Shown here piece after piece: positions 8,782 through 15,473 of a stretch of DNA of 34,772 bases (its first letter is position 1; each line of letters starts with the position of its first letter). A program made the position numbers and the translations under genes. The notes beneath the pieces were generated by a model that was not told the DNA's origin, did not search any database, and saw only the letters and a list, made by a program, of their open reading frames with translations. Origin of the DNA: Thauera linaloolentis 47Lol = DSM 12138 (GTDB lineage: Bacteria > Pseudomonadota > Gammaproteobacteria > Burkholderiales > Rhodocyclaceae); assembly GCF_000310205.1 (NCBI RefSeq), contig NZ_AMXE01000041.1:1-34772 (forward strand). The letters are read 5' to 3'.

Positions 8782-9399
8782 TCAGCGCAGATACCAGCCG
8801 GACGGTGCCCAGATCCAGTAGTACGGATACCCGGTATACCAGGCTCCCCAGGATTTGCGATACGCCTCGCGGATGCGGTAGAGCCGCTGCTCGTCCTGCT
8901 TGGCGGCCTGTGCCTCGGCGAGTAGTTTGTCGGCGTCCTTGTAGTTTGCGGCCGCGGCGAGGCTCAGCCAGGCTTCGGCTTCGGCGGGATCGGAGCCCAT
9001 TTCCTCGAAGCCCAGCAGGTACAGGCGGCCCAGTGCGTATTGCGCCTCGGTGTGACCGCGGTCGCCGGCCTTGCGCATCCACTGGATGGCCTGGTAGCTG
9101 TCGCGCGTCACGCCGTCGCCGCGCAGCAGGCGCAGGCCCAGGTCATACGCAGCCCTGGGGTCCTGCTCGGCCAGCTCCGCCAGGGCCTGCAGGCGGCGTT
9201 CGGCCTCCGGATCGCCCGGCTCCCCCTGGAAGGTGGCGGTGTTGCGCGGCACGTCGGCGCAGCCATTGCCGTTGCACAGCCGGACGGTGTCCTGGCGGGG
9301 GGCGATCTGGTCGGCAGGCGTCTGTGCGCAGCCCGCCATGATCGTGGTTGCCATGATCGCGGCCAGAGGTATAAGGACGGATGGAACTGCTGTGCGCAT
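8782..9399 (-). CDS. Sel1-repeat (TPR-like) lipoprotein
   Basis: The 205-residue product starts with a lipoprotein signal ending in IMAGC (Cys24). Residues about 80-165 contain Sel1-type repeats, visible as A-x-Y-x-L-G-x-x-x-x-x-G-x-G-V followed by AIQWMRKAGDRGHTEAQYALG and a second unit ending in AEAWLSLAAAANYKDA. Sel1 repeats form alpha-alpha superhelices used for protein contacts. The C-terminus is rich in Tyr and Trp (WYTGYPYYWIW), which is unusual and could contact membrane, glycan or the neighbouring CsgG-like lipoprotein. GAAAGG lies about ten bases before the ATG. It is the first gene of a likely two-gene minus-strand unit with the CsgG-like gene. Its function is unknown; a role in assembly of the CsgG-like protein is only suggested by context. 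Confidence 0.85.
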   Translation of the reverse strand: MRTAVPSVLIPLAAIMATTIMAGCAQTPADQIAPRQDTVRLCNGNGCADVPRNTATFQGEPGDPEAERRLQALAELAEQDPRAAYDLGLRLLRGDGVTRDSYQAIQWMRKAGDRGHTEAQYALGRLYLLGFEEMGSDPAEAEAWLSLAAAANYKDADKLLAEAQAAKQDEQRLYRIREAYRKSWGAWYTGYPYYWIWAPSGWYLR

Positions 9400-9430
9400 G
9401 GCGGGCCTTTCTCGGGGCGAAACGGGCTCA

Positions 9431-9436
9431 AGTATA
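9431..9436 (-). promoter_or_regulatory. Candidate -10 element for the lipoprotein pair
   Basis: The minus strand reads TATACT here, about 32 bases before the start codon at 9399. No clear -35 box stands 17 bases upstream, so an activator or another sigma factor may be needed. The surrounding 60 bases are unusually AT-rich for this genome. Confidence 0.3.
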
Positions 9437-9439
9437 TAG

Positions 9440-9470
9440 AAAACTCTTACGGGTTGATCGTGAGTTTTTT
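9440..9470. terminator. Possible hairpin between CorC-like and Sel1 lipoprotein genes
   Basis: AAAACTC and GAGTTTT can pair around a 15-base loop. T-runs flank it on both strands (TTTTTT on plus, GTTTTCTATA on minus). It lies downstream of the minus-strand CorC-like gene and could end its transcript, but it also overlaps the candidate promoter region of the next gene. Confidence 0.35.
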
Positions 9471-9575
9471 ATGGAGACGGGGTTTCGCCACTGTGCCGCG
9501 GGCTGCCGGAGGCGATATTCCAGAGCGATTTTTCAGTTCGTTCGGATGGGCATTCGCCGCCGCCGAGGCGCGGTG

Positions 9576-10913
9576 CTATTCGCTGCCGCGCGCCGATTCG
9601 TCGAGGTCGCCATCGGCCGCCGCTTCGGTTTCTTCCGGCACCGCGCTGGCCAGTACCTTGTCGATGCGCTTGCCGTCGATGTCGACGACCTCGAAGCGCC
9701 AGCCTTCCCACACGGCGATGTCGCCGGTGTTGGGCAGGCGGCCGAGCAACCACATCATCATGCCGGACAGGGTGTGGTAGCGCCCCTTGTCTTCTTCCGG
9801 CACGTTCTTCATCGCCAGGCGGTCCTTCAGCTCGAGGATCGGGATCAGCCCGTCCAGCAGCCAGGAGCCGTCCTCGCGCTGGACGGCCCAGGCTTCCTCG
9901 TCGTTGTCGGTCTGGAATTCACCGGTCACCGATTCGAGCAGGTCGTGCAGCGTGACCATGCCCAGCACCTCGCCGTACTCGTCGATGACGAACACCATGT
10001 GGGTGCTGGAGGCGCGGAACTGGTCGAGCAGTTCCATGCCGGTGAGCGATTCGGGCACGTAGATCGGTGCCTGCAGGGCCTCGGTCAGGTCGACCTCGGC
10101 GCCGCGCAGGGTCTGGTTGAAGAGCTGCTTGGCGCTGATGATGCCGAGGATCTCGTCGAGGCCGCCGCGGCACACCGGGAAGCGCGAATGGGTCGACGCG
10201 GCCATCAGCGACAGGTTTTCTTCGAGCGGGCGGTTGACGTCCAGCCACACGATGTCCGAGCGCGGCACCATCAGCGAACCGAGCTGGCGCTCGTCGAGGC
10301 GGAACACGTTGCGCACCATCTCGTGCTCGCTCTTTTCGATGATGCCGGCTTCCGAGCCCTCGTCGAGCATGGCGCGGATTTCCTCCTCGGTCACGCTCGG
10401 GCCGTTGACCTCGCGCTGTCCCATCAGACGCAGCAGCAGCGCGGTCGAGTTCGACAGCAGATGCACGAAGGGGCGCGAGGCGATCGACAGCATGTTCATC
10501 GGCCGCGCGACGAGGCGGGCGATACCCTCGGGGTTGATCTGGCCGATGCGCTTGGGCACCAGTTCGCCGATCACGATCGACACGTAGGTGATGACGACGA
10601 CGACGAGCACCGTCGAGCCGATCTCGCTGACGCGCTGTTCGACGCCCAGCGACTGCAGCCAGTCGGCCAGCGGACCGGCAAGCGCGGCTTCGCCGACGAT
10701 GCCGTTGAGGATGCCGATCGAGGTGATGCCGATCTGGATCGTCGACAGGAAGCGGGTCGGTTCTTCTCCGAGCTTGACGGCGACCGCCGCTGCGCTGTCG
10801 CCTTCCTCGGCGAGTCTGGCCAGCCGCGCGCGGCGCGCGGTGACGAGCGCGATCTCCGACATGGCGAAGATGCCGTTGAGCACGATGAGGGCGATGAGGA
10901 CGAATATTTCCAT
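9576..10913 (-). CDS. CNNM/CBS/CorC-HlyC domain membrane protein (hemolysin-C/CorC family)
   Basis: The 445-residue product belongs to the family of putative Mg2+/Co2+ transport or efflux proteins often annotated hemolysin. Order: CNNM/DUF21 transmembrane domain (about 1-170) starting MEIFVLIALIVLNGIFAMSE and containing the family motif GELVPK (116-121), an acidic connector (TEEEIRAMLDEG), two CBS domains (about 215-270 and 280-335, the second with FVIDEYGEVLG), and a C-terminal CorC_HlyC domain (about 345-425, ending RFEVVDIDGKRI). It has the full length of the family. The start at 10913 is set by the typical CNNM N-terminus; no strong Shine-Dalgarno is visible. Bacterial CNNM proteins are thought to export Mg2+ with Na+. 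The gene seems to be a single transcription unit. Confidence 0.93.
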   Translation of the reverse strand: MEIFVLIALIVLNGIFAMSEIALVTARRARLARLAEEGDSAAAVAVKLGEEPTRFLSTIQIGITSIGILNGIVGEAALAGPLADWLQSLGVEQRVSEIGSTVLVVVVITYVSIVIGELVPKRIGQINPEGIARLVARPMNMLSIASRPFVHLLSNSTALLLRLMGQREVNGPSVTEEEIRAMLDEGSEAGIIEKSEHEMVRNVFRLDERQLGSLMVPRSDIVWLDVNRPLEENLSLMAASTHSRFPVCRGGLDEILGIISAKQLFNQTLRGAEVDLTEALQAPIYVPESLTGMELLDQFRASSTHMVFVIDEYGEVLGMVTLHDLLESVTGEFQTDNDEEAWAVQREDGSWLLDGLIPILELKDRLAMKNVPEEDKGRYHTLSGMMMWLLGRLPNTGDIAVWEGWRFEVVDIDGKRIDKVLASAVPEETEAAADGDLDESARGSE

Positions 10914-10936
10914 GAAGTGTTCGGTGCTGGCAGGGT

Positions 10937-11260
10937 TCAGGCGCGCGGGCACGGCTGCGGCGGGGCAGGTGCGGTATGCGGCGGCATGGGAAAGGCGGGC
11001 CCGGTGCCGGAGGCGGCGGGGGATTCGGCGCACGACGGGAAGCGTGTGCGCGACAGTTGCTCTAAGGGGCGGGGGAGTGTCCGGACGCCGGGTTCAGGCG
11101 GAACACGGACATGCGGCCGGCGCGCGGATGGCGCCGCCCGTGGCGAGGAAGGGCAAGATCGCCCGGACGAGTCGCCATCGGCGGAAGCCGAGGATTCATC
11201 CTCGGCGCGAGGCGGCTCGGTGGGGGTCGGAACGGTATTCGGCAGGGTGTGTTGACTCAT
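10937..11260 (-). CDS. Doubtful small ORF with acidic N-terminus
   Basis: This open frame would encode 107 residues beginning MSQHTLPNTVPTPTEPPRAE and continuing with an acidic Glu/Asp/Ser-rich stretch. The second half is Pro/Arg/Ser-rich and looks like random high-GC translation. No Shine-Dalgarno is seen before the ATG. The first 40 residues look like real coding sequence, which could mean a real small protein or the broken start of a longer gene, but neither can be proved from sequence alone. Confidence 0.2.
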   Translation of the reverse strand: MSQHTLPNTVPTPTEPPRAEDESSASADGDSSGRSCPSSPRAAPSARRPHVRVPPEPGVRTLPRPLEQLSRTRFPSCAESPAASGTGPAFPMPPHTAPAPPQPCPRA

Positions 11261-11362
11261 AGCGCGGAGCCATTTTTATGGACCCCGCCTGACCCTTGAT
11301 TTGTTTGAGGAAAAATAATCATGCCGCAAGTACCGGGAATTGTCACCTTTCGTATCGGGCGG

Positions 11363-11381
11363 GCGGCCGCCCATCGGCCGC
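11363..11381 (-). terminator. GC hairpin after the radical SAM gene
   Basis: GCGGCCG and CGGCCGC form a perfect 7-bp stem around a 5-base loop immediately past the TAA stop of the minus-strand gene. No T-run follows, so it would be a weak or Rho-assisted terminator, or a 3' end stabiliser. Confidence 0.35.
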
Positions 11382-11385
11382 GGGC

Positions 11386-13314
11386 TTACCGGCTTGGCGC
11401 CGTCGCGTGCAGCGCCCGCGCGATGAAATGCCGACCCACGCGCGGGCGTGGCACGCGTTCGTCGAACCACTCGCGCACGTCGTTTTCCAGGCCGATGCCG
11501 TGCATGTAGTTGTACAGCGCCTTGTTCAGCGCCCGGCCCAGGCGGTCGTGGTCCACGCCCGTAGGGTCGATGAAGCCGACGTCGTTGCGGGCGAAGCTCG
11601 CCCTGGGCTGCGGCACGAGTTCGACACCGTATTCCTCCGGGTGCATGCCGACGGGAGAATGCACGGTACAGGCGAAGCGGTGGAAGAAGCCGGACTGGAT
11701 GCAGCCGGCCTCGAACAACTGGCGCACGTATTCCAGCGCATCCACGGTGTCGTGCACCGTCTGCGTCGGGAAGCCGTACATCAGGTAGGCGTGCACCAGC
11801 ACGCCGGCGTCGGCGAAGGCGTGGGTGACGCGCGCCACCTGTTCCACCGAGACGCCCTTCTTCATCAGTTTCAGCAGGCGGTCCGACGCCACCTCCAGCC
11901 CGCCCGAGACCGCGATGCAGCCACTGTCTGCGAGCAACTGGCAGACCTCGGGGGTGAAGGATTTCTCGAAGCGGATGTTGCCCCACCACGAAATCGCCAC
12001 GCCGCGCCGCAGCAGTTCCTCGGCCAGGGCGCGCAAAGCCTTGGGCGGCGCGGCTTCGTCGACGAAGTGGAAGCCCGTCTGCCCGGTCTCGGCGACGACG
12101 GCCTCGATGCGGTCGACCAGCAGGCTGGCCGAGGCGCCGTCGTAGCGGCCGATGTAGTCGAGGCTGATGTCGCAGAAGCTGCATTTCTTCCAGTAGCAGC
12201 CGTGGGCCACGGTGAGCTTGTTCCAGCGCCCGTCCGACCACAGCCGGTGCATCGGGTTGAGCATGTCCAGCACCGACAGGTAGCCGTCGAGCGGCAGGCC
12301 GTCCCAGGTCGGGGTGCCGGCCTCGGCGAAGGGCACGTCGGGCTCGGCGAGGTTGATGTAGCGCACGGCGCCGTCCGCCTCGCGCAGGAAACTGCGCACC
12401 AGGCGCGACTTGCCGCGCCGTCCCTGCAGATGTTCGAGCAGGGCCAGCAGCGGGCGTTCGCCGTCGTCGAGGGTGACGTAGTCGAAGAAGTCGAACACGC
12501 GCGGTTCGGCCAGTTCGCGCAGCTCGGTATTGACGAAGCCGCCGCCGAGCACGGTGACGATGCCCGGGTGTTTCGCCTTGATCGCCTGCGCGATGCGGAA
12601 GGCACCGTAGACCGAGCCCGGAAAAGGCGTGGAGAGCAGCACCAGTTGCGGCGCGTGGCGCGAGACGGCGTCCAGCGCCAGCTCCTGCAGGCAGGCGTCG
12701 ACCAGCGTCGGCGGCGCGGCGAGCGCGGCGGCGAGTGGCTCGAAGGTGGGCTGGCTCATCGCCAGCGTCTCGGCGTAGCGCACGAACTCGAAGCGCGCAT
12801 CGACCGCGTCGCGCAGGATGTCGGCCAGTTCGTTCAGGTACAGCGTGGCGAGGTGGCGTGCGCGGTCGGCGAGGCCGAGCGCGCCGAAAGCCCAGCCCAG
12901 CGGATCGCCGCCGTCGGGGTCGTCCGCGTCGGCATAGGCGTCGACCGCGTCGAAGCGCGGTCCCTCAGGCAGGAAGGTCCGGCTGGCGATGCGGTGGGCG
13001 ATGGTCGGGTCGCGCCCCTGCAGGAAGGCGATGGTCGGCCCGACGGTGAAGCGATAGCGCGCGAAGTGGTCCAGGAAGCCCTGGACCAGCGGTGTGCGCT
13101 GCTTGCGCGGCAAGGCGTCGGCGCGCGCGTGGATCGCGTCCAGGCCGTCGGGCGACAGCAGGCGCAGCACCAGCTTCAGCGCCAGGTCTTCCTGCACGGC
13201 GTCGATGCCGCGCGAGCGCAGGAAGCCGGTCAGGTAGGCGGTGGAGGGATAGGGGGTGTTCAACTGCGTCATCGGCGGGATGACGGAGAGCACGCGGATC
13301 GGGCTAGGCTGCAT
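11386..13314 (-). CDS. B12-binding-type radical SAM protein
   Basis: The 642-residue product starts MQPSPIRVLSVIPPMTQLNTPYPSTAYL, the usual opening of cobalamin-binding radical SAM proteins. The region about 205-300 has an alternating strand/helix pattern (LVLLSTPFPGS, IVTVLGGGFVNTE, DYVTLDDGERPL), consistent with a Rossmann-like B12-binding fold, although the canonical DxHxxG cobalamin motif is not obvious. The radical SAM centre is GCYWKKCSFCD: Cys373, Cys378, Cys381, giving a CX4CX2C spacing that occurs in this group instead of the classical CX3CX2C. Later segments (VSGGLEVASDRLLKLMKKG, YLMYGFPTQT) are typical radical SAM barrel strands. The substrate is unknown. It lies 43 bases downstream of amn in the same direction. 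The start at 13314 lacks a good Shine-Dalgarno; coupling to the upstream gene is possible. Confidence 0.88.
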   Translation of the reverse strand: MQPSPIRVLSVIPPMTQLNTPYPSTAYLTGFLRSRGIDAVQEDLALKLVLRLLSPDGLDAIHARADALPRKQRTPLVQGFLDHFARYRFTVGPTIAFLQGRDPTIAHRIASRTFLPEGPRFDAVDAYADADDPDGGDPLGWAFGALGLADRARHLATLYLNELADILRDAVDARFEFVRYAETLAMSQPTFEPLAAALAAPPTLVDACLQELALDAVSRHAPQLVLLSTPFPGSVYGAFRIAQAIKAKHPGIVTVLGGGFVNTELRELAEPRVFDFFDYVTLDDGERPLLALLEHLQGRRGKSRLVRSFLREADGAVRYINLAEPDVPFAEAGTPTWDGLPLDGYLSVLDMLNPMHRLWSDGRWNKLTVAHGCYWKKCSFCDISLDYIGRYDGASASLLVDRIEAVVAETGQTGFHFVDEAAPPKALRALAEELLRRGVAISWWGNIRFEKSFTPEVCQLLADSGCIAVSGGLEVASDRLLKLMKKGVSVEQVARVTHAFADAGVLVHAYLMYGFPTQTVHDTVDALEYVRQLFEAGCIQSGFFHRFACTVHSPVGMHPEEYGVELVPQPRASFARNDVGFIDPTGVDHDRLGRALNKALYNYMHGIGLENDVREWFDERVPRPRVGRHFIARALHATAPSR

Positions 13315-13357
13315 CGTAGGGGGCGTCGTGGGCGGGGGCACGAGGATGCCGTGTGCG

Positions 13358-14866
13358 CTACTGGAACGCCACCTCGGCGAAACTGCGCAGCTTGCGGCTG
13401 TGCAGGCGGTCGATGCCTTGCTCGCGCAGGCGCTCCAGCGCGCGGATGCCGATGCGCAGGTGCTGGTCCACGCGCTCGCGGTAGAACTGGTTGGCCATGC
13501 CCGGCAGCTTGATCTCGCCGTGCAGCGGCTTGTCGCTGATGCACAGCAGGGTGCCGTAGGGCACGCGGAAGCGGAAGCCGTTGGCGGCGATGGTGGCGGA
13601 CTCCATGTCCAGCGCCACCGCACGGCTCTGGCTGAAGCGCCGCTCCGGGCTGCTGGCCATGCCGTGCGAGGGCAGCAGTTCCCAGTTGCGGTTGTCGGTG
13701 CTGGCGACGGTGCCGGTACGCAGCACGCGCTTCAGCTCGTAGCCGGACAACTGCGTGATCTCTTCCACCGCCGCCTCCAGCGCGAGCTGGACCTCGGCCA
13801 GGGCCGGAATCGGCACCCACAGTGGCAGTTCCTCGTCGAGCACGTGGTCCTCGCGCACGTAGCCGTGGGCGAGCACGTAGTCGCCCAGGTGTTGGCTGTT
13901 GCGCAGGCCGGCGCAGTGGCCGAGCATCAGCCAGGCATGCGGGCGCAGCACGGCGATGTGATCGGTGATGGTCTTGGCGTTGGCCGGGCCGACGCCGATG
14001 TTGACCATCGTGATGCCGCTGCGGTCGCCGCGCACCAGGTGGTAGGCCGGCATCTGCGGCAGGCGCGGCGGCGCCGCGCCGAGGGCGTCGTTCGCACCCG
14101 GCGCCAGGCCGCGGCGGCGGGTGACGACGTCGCCGGGCTCGACGAAGGCCTCGTAGCCATGGCCGGAGGCGGCGTCCGACATCAGCTCGTGGCCGAGCTT
14201 GATGAATTCGTCGATGTAGAACTGGTAGTTGGTGAACAGGATGAAGTTCTGGAAGTGCTCGGGCCGTGTGCCGGTGTAGTGGCGCAGGCGGTGCAGCGAG
14301 TAATCCACCCGCGGCGCGGTGAACAGTGCAAGGGGCTGCGGTTCGCCCGGGCCGGGCTCGAAGGTGCCGTTGGCGATGCCGTCGTCCATCGCGCCCAGGT
14401 CGGGCAGGTCGAAGCGGTCGCGCAGCAGCAGCCGGCGGTCGGGGCCGAGCTGGCCTTCGAGGTGGTCGTTCTCGGCGAGCGCGAAATGCACCGGGATCGG
14501 CTGCGCGCTGGTGCCGACTTCCAGCGGCATCTGGTGGTTGCGCAGCAGCAGCCCGAACTGTTCGAGGTAGTAGTCGGCGAACAGGTCGGGCCGTGTCAGC
14601 GTGGTCTCGTACACGCCGGGGCCGGCGACGAAGCCGTAGGACAGGCGCGAATCCGCGCGTGCCACGGTGTTGGTGCGCACCCGCAGCAGCGGGTAGCAGG
14701 CGCGCACGTGGCGGCCGATGTCCTCGCCCGCCACGTAGCGCTGCAGGGCGTCGCGCAGATGGCCGGCGCTGGCGGCGTGGATCTCGCGCACGCGCGCGAG
14801 CGCGGCGGCGGCATCGTCGAAGTGGCTGGGGGCGAAGAAGGGCGCGGTGTTCATGGTCGGCGGCAT
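13358..14866 (-). CDS. amn: AMP nucleosidase
   Basis: The enzyme hydrolyses AMP to adenine and ribose 5-phosphate and so adjusts adenylate pools. The 502-residue product matches the E. coli type over its whole length as far as I can recall that sequence. It has an N-terminal Amn-specific domain with TTLTRPDLFADYYLEQ and VDYSLHRLRHYTGT, followed by a nucleoside-phosphorylase-like catalytic domain with VNIGVGPANAKTI, GHCAGLRNSQ, LGDYVLAHGYVREDHVLD, AVALDMESATIAANG and SDKPLHGEIKLPG, and the ending LHSRKLRSFAEVAFQ. The Met-Glu-Ser segment is the family's ribose-binding site. Two starts are possible, ATG 14866 or ATG 14854 (MNTAPFF); neither has a strong Shine-Dalgarno. The gene begins 16 bases after the LEA14-like lipoprotein gene and is probably co-transcribed with it. 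Confidence 0.97.
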   Translation of the reverse strand: MPPTMNTAPFFAPSHFDDAAAALARVREIHAASAGHLRDALQRYVAGEDIGRHVRACYPLLRVRTNTVARADSRLSYGFVAGPGVYETTLTRPDLFADYYLEQFGLLLRNHQMPLEVGTSAQPIPVHFALAENDHLEGQLGPDRRLLLRDRFDLPDLGAMDDGIANGTFEPGPGEPQPLALFTAPRVDYSLHRLRHYTGTRPEHFQNFILFTNYQFYIDEFIKLGHELMSDAASGHGYEAFVEPGDVVTRRRGLAPGANDALGAAPPRLPQMPAYHLVRGDRSGITMVNIGVGPANAKTITDHIAVLRPHAWLMLGHCAGLRNSQHLGDYVLAHGYVREDHVLDEELPLWVPIPALAEVQLALEAAVEEITQLSGYELKRVLRTGTVASTDNRNWELLPSHGMASSPERRFSQSRAVALDMESATIAANGFRFRVPYGTLLCISDKPLHGEIKLPGMANQFYRERVDQHLRIGIRALERLREQGIDRLHSRKLRSFAEVAFQ

Positions 14867-14882
14867 GGGAGGCTCGGGGCGC

Positions 14883-15383
14883 TCAGCGCGGCGTTTTCAG
14901 CGTGTCGGGCAGGCTCAGCGTGCCGGTGTCGGAGAAGCGCACGCCGCCCAGCACGCCGCCCGCCAGGCGGCCGCGCAGGGTGTAGGGCACGCCGTCCGTC
15001 TTGCGCCCCTCGATGACGCCCAGGGCCTGGCGCAGGACGGCGGCGGTGGACACCGTCACCGGCACGCCGACCACCGCCTCGCCGAAGCGCGGCACCGTGC
15101 CGCGCTGGTCGCTGACGCCGGTGGCGAAGGGCTTGCCGTCGAGGTCGAGCTCCAGCACGAGGCCGTCGAAGTCGATTGCGGCGTCGTTGGGGTTTTGTAC
15201 CCGCAGTTTGACCGCGAAGCGCATTTCCATGCCCTGCCCCGGCAGCGGTTCGAGGCCGACGACGTTGACGCGCACCGGTTCGCGGTGGATCAGGCCGGCG
15301 CATCCGGCTAGCGCCAGCGCGCACAGCATCATCAGGCACGGCAGCCAGCGCTGCGGCGGATTGCGGAAAGCGGGGGTTTGCAT
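14883..15383 (-). CDS. LEA14-like (LEA type 2) lipoprotein
   Basis: The 166-residue product has a lipoprotein signal with lipobox LAGC and an LEA type 2/WHy-like beta-sandwich domain. Key segments are VRVNVVGLEPLPGQGMEMRFAVKLRVQNPNDAAIDFDGLVLELDLDG split over its first strands, including the hallmark Val-Gln-Asn-Pro-Asn of the family, then FATGVSD and a late strand ending in DTGTLSLP. Bacterial members are outer-membrane or periplasmic lipoproteins of unclear role, sometimes linked to stress. The start ATG 15383 is preceded by GGAG at seven bases, which favours it over the upstream in-frame ATG at 15419. It sits between the helicase and amn genes; the function is unknown. Confidence 0.85.
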   Translation of the reverse strand: MQTPAFRNPPQRWLPCLMMLCALALAGCAGLIHREPVRVNVVGLEPLPGQGMEMRFAVKLRVQNPNDAAIDFDGLVLELDLDGKPFATGVSDQRGTVPRFGEAVVGVPVTVSTAAVLRQALGVIEGRKTDGVPYTLRGRLAGGVLGGVRFSDTGTLSLPDTLKTPR

Positions 15384-15473
15384 CGGACAACTCCGTTGGT
15401 CGAGGCCGTGGGTGTTCATTCTAACCGCCGGAATGTTTGCGGTTTTCCGGGCCGCGGCGCGGGTGTGCCGCGC

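Larger units (their letters stand above)
10914..11385. other. 472-base region without a confident gene
   Basis: It holds one possible short minus-strand frame (10937-11260, listed separately), a perfect 9-bp inverted repeat with a 2-base loop (11187-11206, GCCGAGGAT/ATCCTCGGC), and an AT-richer patch around 11290-11320 (GTTTGAGGAAAAATAATCATG). A GC hairpin (11363-11381) lies directly after the stop of the radical SAM gene. I see no RNA gene. Confidence 0.5.

Noticed and set aside
11321-11509. Short plus-strand frame with GAGG before an ATG
   Set aside because: Most of it is antisense to the radical SAM gene and its sequence becomes Arg/Ser-rich after 30 residues; the ribosome-binding-site-like stretch alone is not enough.
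11296-13512. A 738-codon plus-strand frame opposite the radical SAM gene
   Set aside because: Its composition (His, Arg, Gln, Val rich without hydrophobic pattern) is typical of antisense high-GC shadows; the minus-strand frame has clear radical SAM motifs.
15423-15444. Hairpin AACCGC/GCGGTT followed by TT on the plus strand between helicase and LEA14 genes
   Set aside because: The T-run is on the strand that carries no gene there; in the direction of the real transcript the stem is short and not followed by T.
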